Part shown: positions 18,028-26,935 of the stretch, piece after piece | Position numbering within the stretch: position 1 is the stretch's first letter | Layout: each line of letters opens with the position of its first letter | Assembly (NCBI RefSeq): GCF_014202315.1 | Contig: NZ_JACHGN010000016.1 | Location: 124,001-188,000 of the forward strand | Length of the DNA stretch: 64,000 nucleotides | DNA from: Thermocatellispora tengchongensis | GTDB lineage: Bacteria; Actinomycetota; Actinomycetes; Streptosporangiales; Streptosporangiaceae | Reading direction: 5' to 3' | Translations under genes and position numbers: made by a program | The notes under the pieces: generated by a model | Seen by the model: the letters and a program-made list of their open reading frames with translations, nothing else | Told to the model about the DNA's origin: nothing | Database searches by the model: none

Positions 18028-20826
18028 TCAGCGCCGGCCGCGGAAGGCGTCGGCGGCGGAGGTGTCGATGGTCCTCAACTGGGCGTGGATCTGATCGGCG
18101 GTGGACGGATCGAGACCACGCAGCAGGGCGCGGGCGTGAGTCCAGTGCTCGCCGGCGCTCGCGTGGTCGCCCGCCAGGTGGTGGCAGGCGCCCAGGTGGG
18201 CGAGGGTGCTGGCCTCGGCGTACGGGTCGTGCAGCTCCCGGAACACCTCCAGGGCCTGGCGGTAGCAGGGGACGGCCCCGGCGGGGTCGCCCGACCGCAG
18301 CCGGGTGTCGGCCAGGCATGACCACGTGTGGGCCTCGTAGGGGCGGTTGCCGAGCTTCTGGTGCCGGACCAGGGCCTGCTCGCACAGGTCAAGGGCCTGG
18401 CCGTGGTTCCCCAGGCGCCCGTGGTACCAGCCGAGGTCGGTGAGCGCGATCGCCTGTCCGACCTCCTCGCCCAGCCGGTCGAACAGGTCGTGGGCGCGGC
18501 GGGCGGCCTCCAGCGCGTCGGCCTCGCGGCCTTGCAGGCCGTACACGAGGGTGCGGATGTAGTGCGTCCACGCCCGACCGGAGGGGGCATCCTGTTCCAG
18601 GGCGGCGTCGAGGTGATGGTGGGCGTCGTCGAAGCGGCCCAGGTCGGCCAGCGCGGCGGCCAGATCGCGGCGCGCGCGGGCCTCCTCCACCGGGTCGCCC
18701 AGCCGCCGGGCGGCGGCCACGGCGGCACGCTGGGTCTCGGCCCGCTCCTGCCAGCGTCCCCGCCGGTGCAGGAAGACGAACAACGCCGCCGCCAGCCGGC
18801 AGACGTGCCGGTCGAGCCCCAGGCCGGCGGCCAGATCGAGGGCGGCCAGCAGGGCGGGGCGCTCCTCCGCCAGCCAGGCCATCGCCTCGTCCGCCCCGGC
18901 GAAGCCCGTCACGCGGACGCCCGGGCGGGGCGCGGGAAGGGCGACGGTCTCGAAATGCCCGTGCAGGTACGCCGCGGCCGCGCATGCGGAATGGACGTAG
19001 TGGTCCACGACGCGGTGCCGCGCGGCGTCCCGATCGGCGTCGCGGGCCTGGCAGAGTTCCAAGGCGTAGGCCCGCAGCAGGTCGTGGCAGGAGTACCGGC
19101 CCGGGGCGTGCTCGGTGAGCAGGTTGGCGCGGGTCAGTTCCGCCAGCGCCGCCCGCACCCGCGAGACGGGGACGCCCGCCAGGCTCGCGGCGGCGTCGAT
19201 CGTGCACCCGGGACCGGGATGCAGCCCCGCGACCAGGCGGAACGTCCGGGCCGTCTCGTCCGCGAGCGTCTCATAGGACCAGGAGAAGATCGCCCGTACG
19301 TCCACGGCACGGCCCAGCGCGCCCAGGCCGTCCCGCAGCTCGCCGGCGAGCGCGCCCAGCGGATGCGCCGGATGGATCGCGGCGCGGGCGGCGACGATCG
19401 CCAGCGCCAGCGGCAACCCGGCACAGCGGCGGACGATCTCCTCCACGGCGGCGGGCTCGGCCGCGATCCGGTCACGGCCGAGCCGGGCGGCCAGCAACCG
19501 CTCGGCGTCCACCGCAGGCAGCAGGTCCAGGGTCAGCGGATGCGCCCCGTACGTCACCACCAGCCCGGCGAGGTGATCCCGGCTGGTCACCACCACCAGG
19601 CAACCGGACGCCCCGGGCAGCAGCGGGGCCACCTGGGCGGCGTCGCGGGCGTTGTCCAGCAGCACCAGCATGCGCCGACCGGCCAGCAGGCTGCGGTACA
19701 GCCCGGCCTGCGCGGCCGGGCCGTCCGGGATCTGGTGCGGCGGCACCCGCAGCGCCGCCAGGAACTCGCCGATGGCCTCAGCCGGTCGCACGGCCTGCCG
19801 TGACGGGTCATACCCGCGCAAGTCAACGTAGAGCTGGCCGTCGGGGAAGCGCCCGGCGACCCGGCGCGCCCAGTGCACGGCCAGCGTGGTCTTCCCGACG
19901 CCGGCCGTACCGGCGATCACCGCGATCGCCGGCGACCGCGTCCGGTCCGCCACGCCGGGCGGGGCATCCGGCGGCCGGGACGGCGCGGGCGGTGGGCGGA
20001 GCAGCGCGTCGAGCGCCGCCAGCTCGGCCTCGCGGCCCGCGAACCCGCCGGCCGCGGCGGGCAACTGCCGGGGAACCGCGCGGGCGAGGGGCGGGGCGTC
20101 GCCGGCGAGCAGGCCGGCGTGGACCTGCCGCAGCTCGGGGCTGGGATCGGCGCCGAGTTCCTCGGCCAGCCGCCGCCGGATCGTCTCATACCGCTCCAGC
20201 GCCTCGGCGGGACGGCCGGCCGATTCCAGGACCCGCAGCAGCCGCGCCCAAAGAGACTCCCGCAGCGGATGCCGCTCGGCCAGGTCGGCGAGGTCGGCGA
20301 GGTCGGTCAGGCTGGGACACGGTCCTGCCGCCAGCTCCAGGTCCACCCGCCGCTCCAGCGCGCTCAGGTACCGCTCCTGCAACGCCGGGCCCACCGACCG
20401 CTCAAGCCAGTCCGAACGGATCCCGTCGAACGGAGTGCCACGCCACAACGCCAGCGCCGCCGCCAGCCGGGACCGCTCGGCCGCCGGGTCCGCCGCCGCC
20501 TCATCCAGCAGACGACCGAAGCGGAGCGCGTTCACCTGCTCCGGGTCGGCCATCAGCAGGTAGCCGCCCGGCCGGGCCGCGATCACCTGCTCACCGGCCG
20601 TCCCCAGGGCGCGGCGCAGCCGCTTGACGTTCGTACGGACGTTGGCCCGCGGGTCACCGCGCGCATCCGCACCCCACACCGCGACCGCCAGCCTGTCGGC
20701 CGGGACCGTACGGCCCGCCGACATCGCCAGCACGGCCAGCAACGCGCGCAACCGCCCCGCCGGGAGCTCGACCGGCCGCCCGCCCACCCAGACGCGCAGC
20801 GGCCCGAGCAGTTCGACGGTCACCAC
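18028..20826 (-). CDS. AfsR/SARP-type multidomain transcriptional regulator
   Basis: 932 residues from GTG 20826, which has GAGGAGG 8 bases upstream; the frame stays open far upstream but that part is antisense to another gene. Order of domains: OmpR-like DNA-binding domain (1-95, ANVRTNVKRLRRALG), bacterial transcriptional activation domain (about 100-245), NB-ARC ATPase with Walker A GTAGVGKTTLAVHW near residue 310, the LLVLLDN-type Walker B and LPLALAI motif, then a C-terminal TPR array (about 680-920). This is the AfsR layout. Such proteins usually activate secondary metabolism or development, but no biosynthetic cluster is adjacent. The reductase gene at 20965 starts divergently. Confidence 0.92.
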   Translation of the reverse strand: MVTVELLGPLRVWVGGRPVELPAGRLRALLAVLAMSAGRTVPADRLAVAVWGADARGDPRANVRTNVKRLRRALGTAGEQVIAARPGGYLLMADPEQVNALRFGRLLDEAAADPAAERSRLAAALALWRGTPFDGIRSDWLERSVGPALQERYLSALERRVDLELAAGPCPSLTDLADLADLAERHPLRESLWARLLRVLESAGRPAEALERYETIRRRLAEELGADPSPELRQVHAGLLAGDAPPLARAVPRQLPAAAGGFAGREAELAALDALLRPPPAPSRPPDAPPGVADRTRSPAIAVIAGTAGVGKTTLAVHWARRVAGRFPDGQLYVDLRGYDPSRQAVRPAEAIGEFLAALRVPPHQIPDGPAAQAGLYRSLLAGRRMLVLLDNARDAAQVAPLLPGASGCLVVVTSRDHLAGLVVTYGAHPLTLDLLPAVDAERLLAARLGRDRIAAEPAAVEEIVRRCAGLPLALAIVAARAAIHPAHPLGALAGELRDGLGALGRAVDVRAIFSWSYETLADETARTFRLVAGLHPGPGCTIDAAASLAGVPVSRVRAALAELTRANLLTEHAPGRYSCHDLLRAYALELCQARDADRDAARHRVVDHYVHSACAAAAYLHGHFETVALPAPRPGVRVTGFAGADEAMAWLAEERPALLAALDLAAGLGLDRHVCRLAAALFVFLHRRGRWQERAETQRAAVAAARRLGDPVEEARARRDLAAALADLGRFDDAHHHLDAALEQDAPSGRAWTHYIRTLVYGLQGREADALEAARRAHDLFDRLGEEVGQAIALTDLGWYHGRLGNHGQALDLCEQALVRHQKLGNRPYEAHTWSCLADTRLRSGDPAGAVPCYRQALEVFRELHDPYAEASTLAHLGACHHLAGDHASAGEHWTHARALLRGLDPSTADQIHAQLRTIDTSAADAFRGRR

Positions 20827-20964
20827 GGGGTTCGCCTCCTCACCTGGCCGGTGACGAGTTTCACCGGACTGACACAACTCTGCCATCCCCGCTCCGCCAA
20901 GCTGGTGATCATCCCGCTCGGGCGGGAACTCCATGACGCGGCAACCACGTGAGAGGGACAAGTC

Positions 20965-21546
20965 ATGAGCAAGGTCATCGCGGGGATCTCGATGTCGCTG
21001 GACGGGTTCGTCACCGGGCCGAACGTCACACGGGAACACCAACTGGGAGACGGCGGCGAGGTCCTGCACCAGTGGCTGCACGAACCGCACCCGCGCGACA
21101 CCGAACTGCTGGCCGGGATGCGCGACGGCGTGGGCTCGATCCTGATGGGCCGGCGCTCCTACGACCTGGCCGAGGGCGAGGGAGGATGGGGTGACGGCGG
21201 CCCTGCCGGCCAGGTGCCGTGCTTCGTGCTCACTCACAAGCCGCCGGCACCGGAGACGGTCCGGGCCCCGTCGGTCTTCACCTTCGTCACCGGCGGCATC
21301 CACAGCGCGGTGGAGCAGGCCAAGGCCGCGGCGGGGGAGAAGGTGACCGCCGTCCACGGCGCGAGCGCGGCCCAGCAGTGCCTCGCCGCCGGCCTGCTGG
21401 ACGAGATCATGATCCACCTGGCCCCGGTCGTGCTCGGCAGCGGCACCCGCCTGTTCGAGCAGCCGGGCGGACGCTTCCAGCTCGAACGCCTCCAGGTGGT
21501 CGAATCCCCGAACGCCACCCACCTGCTGTTCAGGGTGATCCGCTGA
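20965..21546 (+). CDS. dihydrofolate-reductase-family (RibD C-terminal domain) protein
   Basis: 193 residues from ATG 20965 with AGAGGGA upstream. MSLDGFVTGPN, the nucleotide-binding LMGRRSYDLAEG and VHGASAAQQCLAAGLLDEIMIHLAPVVLGSG (given in part) are the usual markers of the YwjB/RibD-C group. Likely an NADPH-dependent reductase of unknown substrate. It is divergent from the AfsR-like regulator across a 138-base region, which makes it a possible target of that regulator. Confidence 0.88.
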   Translation: MSKVIAGISMSLDGFVTGPNVTREHQLGDGGEVLHQWLHEPHPRDTELLAGMRDGVGSILMGRRSYDLAEGEGGWGDGGPAGQVPCFVLTHKPPAPETVRAPSVFTFVTGGIHSAVEQAKAAAGEKVTAVHGASAAQQCLAAGLLDEIMIHLAPVVLGSGTRLFEQPGGRFQLERLQVVESPNATHLLFRVIR

Positions 21547-21663
21547 CCGGACTCCCGTCCGACGTCGAGCCCGCCCATCAACCGGCCGCATGCGCCTGCC
21601 ACGGCGCCACCGGGACCGGCGGACCGGGACCCGGGCCGAGATCCGCCGCGGCCGCTGGACCTC

Positions 21664-22668
21664 CTACAGCAGGGCGAGCTGAGGGTAGCGGGGACGCGGC
21701 GCGGCGGGCGCGGCCGGCGGCCGGGTGCGACGCCCCACGCCATAGGCGCGGGCCAGGGCGGCGACCTCCGCGCCCAGCCGCTCGGCGTAGGCCGGATCGG
21801 GCATGCCCGCCCGGTCGTACAGGCTCGCGTAACGCCCGGCCAGATTCGGGTGCGCGCGCTCCAGCCAGGCGGTGAACCACTCGCGCGTCCCCGGCGGCAG
21901 GCGCAGCACGACCGGGTGCACCTCGGCGGCACCGGCGGCGGCGATGCGCCGCACGGTCGCGGCGAGCTGGTCGGGGGAGTCGCTGATCAGCGGCAGCACC
22001 GGCCCCATCACCGCGGTCACCGGCACGCCGCGCTCGGCCAGCTCGGCGATCAGCTCCAGGCGCCGCTGCGGCGGCGGCGCGCCCGGCTCCACCGCCCGGC
22101 GGATCTGGTCATCGACGAAGGCGATGGACACCCCCACCCGGGCATCGCCCACCGAGGCGGCCTCGGCCAGCAGCGCGGCATCGCGCAACACCAGCGGCGA
22201 CTTGGTGTACAGGGTGAAAGCGGCCGCGGCGTCGCGCAGCGCGGCCAGCACCGGCGGCATCAGCCGGTAGCGCTCCTCGGCCGGCTGGTAGCAGTCGCCG
22301 GTGACGCCCACCGCCAGCGCCTGCCCGTCGTGGCGGGGCAGCTCGGCGCGCAGCCGGTCGGCCAGGCCGGTGCGCACCACGATCGCGGTGGCGAACCCGG
22401 CCCCGGCGTCCAGGCCCAGCCGGCGGTGGAGCTGACGGGCGCCGCAGTGCGCGCAGGCGTGGGCGCAGCCCCGGTAGGGGTTGACCGCCCACCGCTGGGC
22501 CAGGCCGCTGCCCTTCGGGGCCCGCTCGATCGCGGTGCGGGCCGGAGCCTCGAAGAACGTCGTCGCGCCCGCGCGCCGCACCGTCGAGCCGCGCGCGATG
22601 CGGGGGCGGTCATCACGCACCACCGCCGGATCGCCCGGCTGCACGAGCGGAAGCGCGTCCCAATGCAT
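21664..22668 (-). CDS. Rv2578c-family radical SAM protein (spore photoproduct lyase-like fold)
   Basis: 334 residues. The 4Fe-4S cluster motif is in NPYRGCAHACAHCGARQLH, a C-x3-C-x2-C pattern within the NPYxGC-H-x-C signature of this family. ALAVGVTGDCYQPAEERYRL and LYTKSPLVLRD follow as in relatives of the mycobacterial Rv2578c. The reaction catalysed by the family is not established. It is encoded next to heat-shock genes but with its own spacing and no overlap. Confidence 0.88.
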   Translation of the reverse strand: MHWDALPLVQPGDPAVVRDDRPRIARGSTVRRAGATTFFEAPARTAIERAPKGSGLAQRWAVNPYRGCAHACAHCGARQLHRRLGLDAGAGFATAIVVRTGLADRLRAELPRHDGQALAVGVTGDCYQPAEERYRLMPPVLAALRDAAAAFTLYTKSPLVLRDAALLAEAASVGDARVGVSIAFVDDQIRRAVEPGAPPPQRRLELIAELAERGVPVTAVMGPVLPLISDSPDQLAATVRRIAAAGAAEVHPVVLRLPPGTREWFTAWLERAHPNLAGRYASLYDRAGMPDPAYAERLGAEVAALARAYGVGRRTRPPAAPAAPRPRYPQLALL

Positions 22669-22710
22669 GACCCCCAGTGGAACACGTTTTCGAGCGCCAC
22701 GGCAAGCGCT

Positions 22711-23061
22711 TCAGCGCTCTTCGCCGTCCGCGCCGCGCCCGGCCCGCCGCTCCAGCTCGGCCACACGGGCCCGCGCCTGCGCCAGCTCGGCCCGCAGCGA
22801 CTCCACCTGACGCTCCAGCTCCAGGATGCGGCGCACCGCGGTCAGCGTCATGCCCTCCTCGGTCAGGCGCACCACGTACTGCACCACCGTGATGTCATAG
22901 CGGGAGTAGCGGCGCTGCCCGCCGGAGGAGCGGCGCGGGCTGACCACCTCGAAACTGTCCAGCCGGCGCAGGAACGCCTGCCTGACCTGGAGCATCTCGG
23001 CGACCTGGCCCAGCGAGTACAGCGGGGCGTGCTCGTCGTCGAAAGGCAGGCGCGGTGCCAT
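22711..23061 (-). CDS. HspR-like MerR-family regulator linked to Hsp20
   Basis: 116 residues: a MerR-type helix-turn-helix (LYSLGQVAEMLQVRQAFLRRLD, shown in part here), RRYSRYDITVVQYVVRLTEEG, and a C-terminal coiled coil (LELERQVESLRAELAQARAR) for dimerisation. HspR represses chaperone genes in actinobacteria, and the gene lies directly downstream of an hsp20 gene on the same strand, so control of that gene is likely. The N-terminal arginine-to-SPRR region differs from classic HspR of the dnaK operon, so this is a paralogue. Confidence 0.82.
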   Translation of the reverse strand: MAPRLPFDDEHAPLYSLGQVAEMLQVRQAFLRRLDSFEVVSPRRSSGGQRRYSRYDITVVQYVVRLTEEGMTLTAVRRILELERQVESLRAELAQARARVAELERRAGRGADGEER

Positions 23062-23112
23062 CGGCTATCGGTCCTCCATCTCACGGCCGGGCGTGCGGAA
23101 TGCGGGTCGGAC

Positions 23113-23156
23113 GACGACCGGCGGCGGAGCCGGGGCCGGCTCCGCCGCCGGTCGTC
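23113..23156 (-). terminator. 21-bp perfect hairpin between hsp20 and its regulator gene
   Basis: Arms 23113-23133 and 23136-23156 are exact reverse complements with only two bases between them, so the loop opens by melting the central pairs. It could end hsp20 transcription or act as an attenuator or RNA-stability element ahead of the regulator gene. Confidence 0.65.
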
Positions 23157-23166
23157 CCACGCGGCG

Positions 23167-23610
23167 TCAGGCGTTGATCGCCTTGGTCTCGCCGCGGCGG
23201 ATCTCCACCTTGCGCGGGCGGGCGCGCTCCAGCACCGGGATGCGCACGCTCAGCACGCCGTTGGAGTAGTCGGCCTCGATCCGCTCGCTGTCGAGGTGCT
23301 CCGACAGGTACACCCGCCGGGTGAAGGAGCCCATCACGCGCTCGCGCACGAACGGGCGCTCCTGCTCGCCCACCTGCTCCTCGCGCCGCGCCGAGACCGA
23401 CAGCACCCCGCGGTCGACGGTCACCTCGATGGAGTCGGGGTCGATGCCGGGCAGGTCGAAGCGCAGCAGCACGTCGCCGTCGCGGCGCACGCCGTCCATC
23501 GGCATCACGCCCGCGCCGGTGCCGCCCGCGGCGCCGAACGCCGAGCGGGCCAGCCGGTCGAACTGCCGCTCGAACTCCTGGAAGAACGGGTCGATCGTGG
23601 TCAGCAACAT
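23167..23610 (-). CDS. Hsp20/alpha-crystallin small heat-shock protein
   Basis: 147 residues. The alpha-crystallin domain spans about residues 38-130: VLLRFDLPGIDPDSIEVTV, GVLSVSARREE, and the C-terminal IEADYSNGVLSVRIPVLE with the conserved A/D-x-x-x-N-G-V-L motif. The short tail RARPRKVEIRRGETKAINA includes an I-x-I-like anchor. It is an ATP-independent holdase. A GGAGGG ribosome site precedes ATG 23610. The regulator gene follows, after the hairpin. The AT-rich 23640-23670 stretch upstream probably holds the promoter, but I could not identify a canonical HAIR operator there. Confidence 0.92.
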   Translation of the reverse strand: MLLTTIDPFFQEFERQFDRLARSAFGAAGGTGAGVMPMDGVRRDGDVLLRFDLPGIDPDSIEVTVDRGVLSVSARREEQVGEQERPFVRERVMGSFTRRVYLSEHLDSERIEADYSNGVLSVRIPVLERARPRKVEIRRGETKAINA

Positions 23611-23761
23611 CGGAAAACCCTCCTCGCGTGTTCTCCACCGGACGAAACCTTCAACTCGATTTGCAGGTTACCTATTCCATCGCGCGCAGGCAAGCTTTCC
23701 CTCGCACAAGAGGGGCCGATAGAGTCACACCCGGAACGTCCCCACACCCTGGAGGCCCCGC

Positions 23762-24085
23762 ATGACCTGGCTCCTGCTCGCCGCCGCCATCGCCACAGAG
23801 GTCCTGGCCACCTCCGCGCTCAAACTCAGCGACGGCCTGGCGCACAAGGGCTGGACCGCCGTGGTCGTCCTGGGCTACCTCGCCTCCTTCACCCTGCTGG
23901 CCCAGGCACTGAAACTCAAACTCGAAGTCGGCATCGCCTACGCCATCTGGTCCGGCGTCGGCACCGCCGCCATCGCCCTCATCGGCGCCGCCTTCCTGGG
24001 GGAGACCCTCACCCTCGCCAAAGCCGGCGGCATCGCCCTGATCATCGCCGGCGTCGTCGTCCTCAACCTCTCCGGCGCCCACTGA
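23762..24085 (+). CDS. SMR-family small multidrug transporter
   Basis: 107 residues with four membrane helices. The essential membrane-embedded Glu is in IATEVLATSALKLSDG, and WSGVGTAAIALIGAAFLGE is the typical third/fourth-helix text. EmrE-like proteins export lipophilic cations or guanidinium in exchange for protons. GGAGG lies upstream of ATG 23762. It is followed by a GNAT gene 44 bases later. Confidence 0.92.
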   Translation: MTWLLLAAAIATEVLATSALKLSDGLAHKGWTAVVVLGYLASFTLLAQALKLKLEVGIAYAIWSGVGTAAIALIGAAFLGETLTLAKAGGIALIIAGVVVLNLSGAH

Positions 24086-24128
24086 AACCGGCTCGCACCA
24101 CCCGACGACCACTCCCTAGCCTGACAAC

Positions 24129-24689
24129 GTGCTCAAACCCGACTTCCCACTGCGCACCGAACGCCTCATCCTGCGCCCCTTCACCGACGGCGACCTGGAG
24201 GCCCTGCACGCCTTCCACCGCCTGCCCGAAGTCACCCGCTACCTGTACTGGGAACCCCGCGACCGCGCCCAGACCCGCGCCGCACTGAAGGAAAAGGCCA
24301 CCCGCACCACCCTCACCGACGACAACCACATCCTCAGCCTGGCCGTCGAACGCCGCGACACCGGCGAACTCATCGGCGACTGCATGCTCCACCACCTCAG
24401 CCGCGAACACGCCCAAGGCGAGATCGGCTTCGTCTTCCACCCCGCCCACCACGGCCACGGCTACGCCACCGAAGCCGGCCGCGAACTGCTCCGCCTCGGC
24501 TTCGACGAACTCGGCCTGCACCGCATCATCGGCCGCTGCGACGCCCGCAACACCGCCTCGGCCGCCGTACTCGCCCGCCTGGGCATGCGCCGCGAAGCCC
24601 ACCTGCGCGAAAACGAGTTCTTCAAAGGCCAATGGTCCGACGAACTCATCTACGCCATGCTCCACCGCGAATGGACCGCCACCCGATGA
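24129..24689 (+). CDS. RimJ/RimL-type GNAT N-acetyltransferase
   Basis: 186 residues from GTG 24129. It starts with the typical LRTERLILRPFTDGDLEALH, has the acetyl-CoA loop HHGHGYATEAGRELLRLGF and ends with a ARNTASAAVLARLGMRREAH segment. Such enzymes acetylate protein N-termini or small amines. It overlaps the next gene by four bases (ATGA), indicating translational coupling. Confidence 0.9.
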   Translation: MLKPDFPLRTERLILRPFTDGDLEALHAFHRLPEVTRYLYWEPRDRAQTRAALKEKATRTTLTDDNHILSLAVERRDTGELIGDCMLHHLSREHAQGEIGFVFHPAHHGHGYATEAGRELLRLGFDELGLHRIIGRCDARNTASAAVLARLGMRREAHLRENEFFKGQWSDELIYAMLHREWTATR

Positions 24690-25738
24690 CCACCCACCTC
24701 ACCGACCTCGCCCACCTGCCCATGCACCGCATCCACCACCTGTGGGACGCCGAACCCGGCTGGCTCGACACCGCCAGCTACGGCCTGCCACCCCGCCACG
24801 CCCACACCGAACTCACCCGCGTACTCGACCAGTGGCGCCGCGGCAGCACCGACTGGACCCCCTGGGAGGACTACACCCACCGCGCCCGCCACGCCTTCGC
24901 CACCCTCGTCGCCGCCCCACCCACCGACATCACCATCGGCGCCACCGCCTCACAACTGCTGTCCATGCTCGCCGCCGCCCTCCCACCCGGCACCACCGTC
25001 CTCGCCCCCGAGATCGAATTCACCTCCAACCTGTTCCCCTGGGCCGTCTCCGCCACCCTGCGCACCGTCCCACCCGACCACCTGGCCGAATCCATCGACG
25101 CCTCCACCGGCGTCGTCGCCTTCAGCCTCGTCCAGTCGGCCACCGGCCAGATCGCCCCCGCCGCCGACATCATCGCCGCCGCCCGCCACCACGGCGCCCT
25201 CGTCGTCGCCGACGCCAGCCAAGCGTGCGGCTGGCTGCCCATCGACGCCACCCGATTCGACGTCCTGGTCTGCGCCGCCTACAAATGGCTGATGTCCCCC
25301 CGCGGCGCCGCCTACGCCTACCTGTCCCCGCGCGCCCGCGAGCACATGCGCCCCATCGCCGCCAACTGGTACGCCGGCGCCGACCCCGGCGGCTCCTACT
25401 ACGGCCCCCCGCTGCGCCTGGCCCCCGACGCCCGCGCCTTCGACCTGTCACCCGCCTGGTTCTGCCAGGCCGGCGCCGCCCCCGCCATCGAAACCCTCAA
25501 CGCCATCGGCATCGACCGCGTCCACGCCCACAACACCGCCCTGGCCGCCCGCTTCCAGACCGCCCTGGGCCAACAGCCCACCGGCAGCGCCATCGTCACC
25601 GTCGAGATCCCCGACGCCCGCCGCCGCCTGGCCGCCGCGGGAGTACGCGCCGCCGTACGCGCCGGCAAGGTCCGCGCCTCCTTCCACATCTACACCACCG
25701 ACGCAGACGTCGACCTGGCCCTGAACGCCCTCACCTGA
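24686..25738 (+). CDS. class V aminotransferase (cysteine-desulfurase-like)
   Basis: 350 residues from ATG 24686, overlapping the GNAT stop codon. The PLP lysine is in VLVCAAYKWLMSPRGAAY and the cofactor-ring Asp/His-type strand in ALVVADASQACGWLPID. It belongs to a group of PLP enzymes distinct from the protein at 3804 (about 20-25 percent similarity by eye). Substrate unknown; coupling to the acetyltransferase suggests the two act on the same amine. Confidence 0.87.
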   Translation: MTTHLTDLAHLPMHRIHHLWDAEPGWLDTASYGLPPRHAHTELTRVLDQWRRGSTDWTPWEDYTHRARHAFATLVAAPPTDITIGATASQLLSMLAAALPPGTTVLAPEIEFTSNLFPWAVSATLRTVPPDHLAESIDASTGVVAFSLVQSATGQIAPAADIIAAARHHGALVVADASQACGWLPIDATRFDVLVCAAYKWLMSPRGAAYAYLSPRAREHMRPIAANWYAGADPGGSYYGPPLRLAPDARAFDLSPAWFCQAGAAPAIETLNAIGIDRVHAHNTALAARFQTALGQQPTGSAIVTVEIPDARRRLAAAGVRAAVRAGKVRASFHIYTTDADVDLALNALT

Positions 25739-25771
25739 CCCGTTTCTCCCCGGCACCCGTTTCTCCCCGGC
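25738..25771 (+). repeat. 17-bp tandem direct repeat
   Basis: ACCCGTTTCTCCCCGGC occurs twice back to back (25738-25754 and 25755-25771), overlapping the stop region of the aminotransferase gene and lying just before the convergent NAT gene ends. It is probably a small slippage duplication. Confidence 0.7.
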
Positions 25772-25789
25772 ACGGGCGGGGGAGCGGAG

Positions 25790-26581
25790 CTACCCCGCCA
25801 CCACCGGCACCCGCTCCAACTCGATCCCGAACAGCGTCCGGTAGGCCTCCAACACCTCCGCCTCCCCGCCCAGCTCCCGCTCCACACGCCGCCCGCCCTC
25901 GGTACGGATCAGCCGCGACCCGCTCAACGTCACCCGCCCCGACTCCGTCGGCAGCGAGCACGTCAGCGACCGGGTGAAGTGCGAACCCGGCCACGTCCGC
26001 TGCCACCAGCACGCCGGCGCGAAATCCGCCAGCGCGTACCCCCGCACGTCCAACCGGTACTGCGGCACCCCGTCCATCACCACATCCAGATCCCCGCCCA
26101 CCGCCTCACCCACCTGGAACACCCCCGCCGGATCCACCTGCCGCCCCCGCGACCGCAGCCGCAGCGGATGATGCGCGAACGCGCCGAACCCCACATCCAC
26201 CAGCCACGGCTCCTCCAGATCCACCCGCAACGCCATATGGGCGAACGGCGGCCCCGGCACCCCGCCCGCCCCGAACACCCGCGCCGACAACAGCGAGACG
26301 CGATACCCCAGCGCCCGCAGCAGCGCCGCGAACGCCCCGTTCAGCTCATAACAGAACCCGCCCCGGCGCCGCACCACCACCTTCTCCACCAGCGCGTCCT
26401 CGACCAGTTCGATCGGCTCGCCCAGATGAACGCTCAAGTTCTCGAACGGCACCGCGAACAGATGCGCACGCATCAACGCCCGCAACCCCGCCACGTCCGG
26501 CGCCTGCGGGCGCGCCACCCCGATCCGCTCCAGGTACGCCTCCACCCGCGCCGCCCCCAAACCACCACTCATACCCACCAT
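25790..26581 (-). CDS. arylamine N-acetyltransferase
   Basis: 263 residues (ATG 26581, or 26572). The Cys-His-Asp triad is visible: Cys in RRRGGFCYELNGAF, His in FAHMALRVDLEEPW, Asp in LVDVGFGAFAHHP. VPFENLSVHLG is the usual N-terminal signature. NATs move acetyl from acetyl-CoA to aromatic amines or hydrazines. It is convergent with the aminotransferase gene. Confidence 0.93.
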   Translation of the reverse strand: MVGMSGGLGAARVEAYLERIGVARPQAPDVAGLRALMRAHLFAVPFENLSVHLGEPIELVEDALVEKVVVRRRGGFCYELNGAFAALLRALGYRVSLLSARVFGAGGVPGPPFAHMALRVDLEEPWLVDVGFGAFAHHPLRLRSRGRQVDPAGVFQVGEAVGGDLDVVMDGVPQYRLDVRGYALADFAPACWWQRTWPGSHFTRSLTCSLPTESGRVTLSGSRLIRTEGGRRVERELGGEAEVLEAYRTLFGIELERVPVVAG

Positions 26582-26680
26582 TCACCCACAACCCCGGAGC
26601 AACCACGCATCCCACCGAGCACCCACACGATTACCCAAAGTTTCCACGCACACCCACACACCCCGCATTACCATCAGGAC

Positions 26681-26935
26681 GTGCCGAACCTCGGTCCCGC
26701 GGAAATCATCGTCATCCTCGCGGTGTTCGCCACCATCGCCGCACTCACCGTCGGCCTGCTCCTCATCGCCGTCCGCCTCGCCGCCGGCCACAAACCCCAA
26801 CCCCGCCCCGCCGACCTCGCCACCCGCGCCCGCGCACTCAAAGCCTCCGGCCAAACCGAACGCGCCATCCTCCTCGTACGCGGCGAAACCGGCATGTCCC
26901 ACGACGACGCCGCCCGCTTCGTCCACACCCTCTAA
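26681..26935 (+). CDS. small membrane protein with an L7/L12-like tail
   Basis: 84 residues from GTG 26681 (AGGAC just upstream). Residues 1-33 form one membrane helix whose start, PNLGPAEIIVIL, resembles the N-terminus of TatA. After a basic/proline linker, residues 48-84 (ALKASGQTERAILLVRGET, then MSHDDAARFVHTL) resemble the helical C-terminal domain of ribosomal protein L7/L12, as in several small actinomycete membrane proteins of unknown role. It ends four bases into the recombinase gene that comes from the other strand. Confidence 0.7.
   Translation: MPNLGPAEIIVILAVFATIAALTVGLLLIAVRLAAGHKPQPRPADLATRARALKASGQTERAILLVRGETGMSHDDAARFVHTL

Noticed and set aside
18028-21546. Secondary-metabolite cluster around the AfsR-like regulator
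   Set aside because: No polyketide, peptide, terpene or other biosynthetic enzymes are adjacent.
20827-21591. Extra N-terminal 255 codons of the AfsR-like gene
   Set aside because: They are antisense to the reductase gene; a GTG with a strong ribosome site at 20826 begins the DNA-binding domain.
23640-23670. HAIR-type HspR operator upstream of hsp20
   Set aside because: The AT-rich stretch holds only partial half-site similarity and not the two inverted arms of the consensus.
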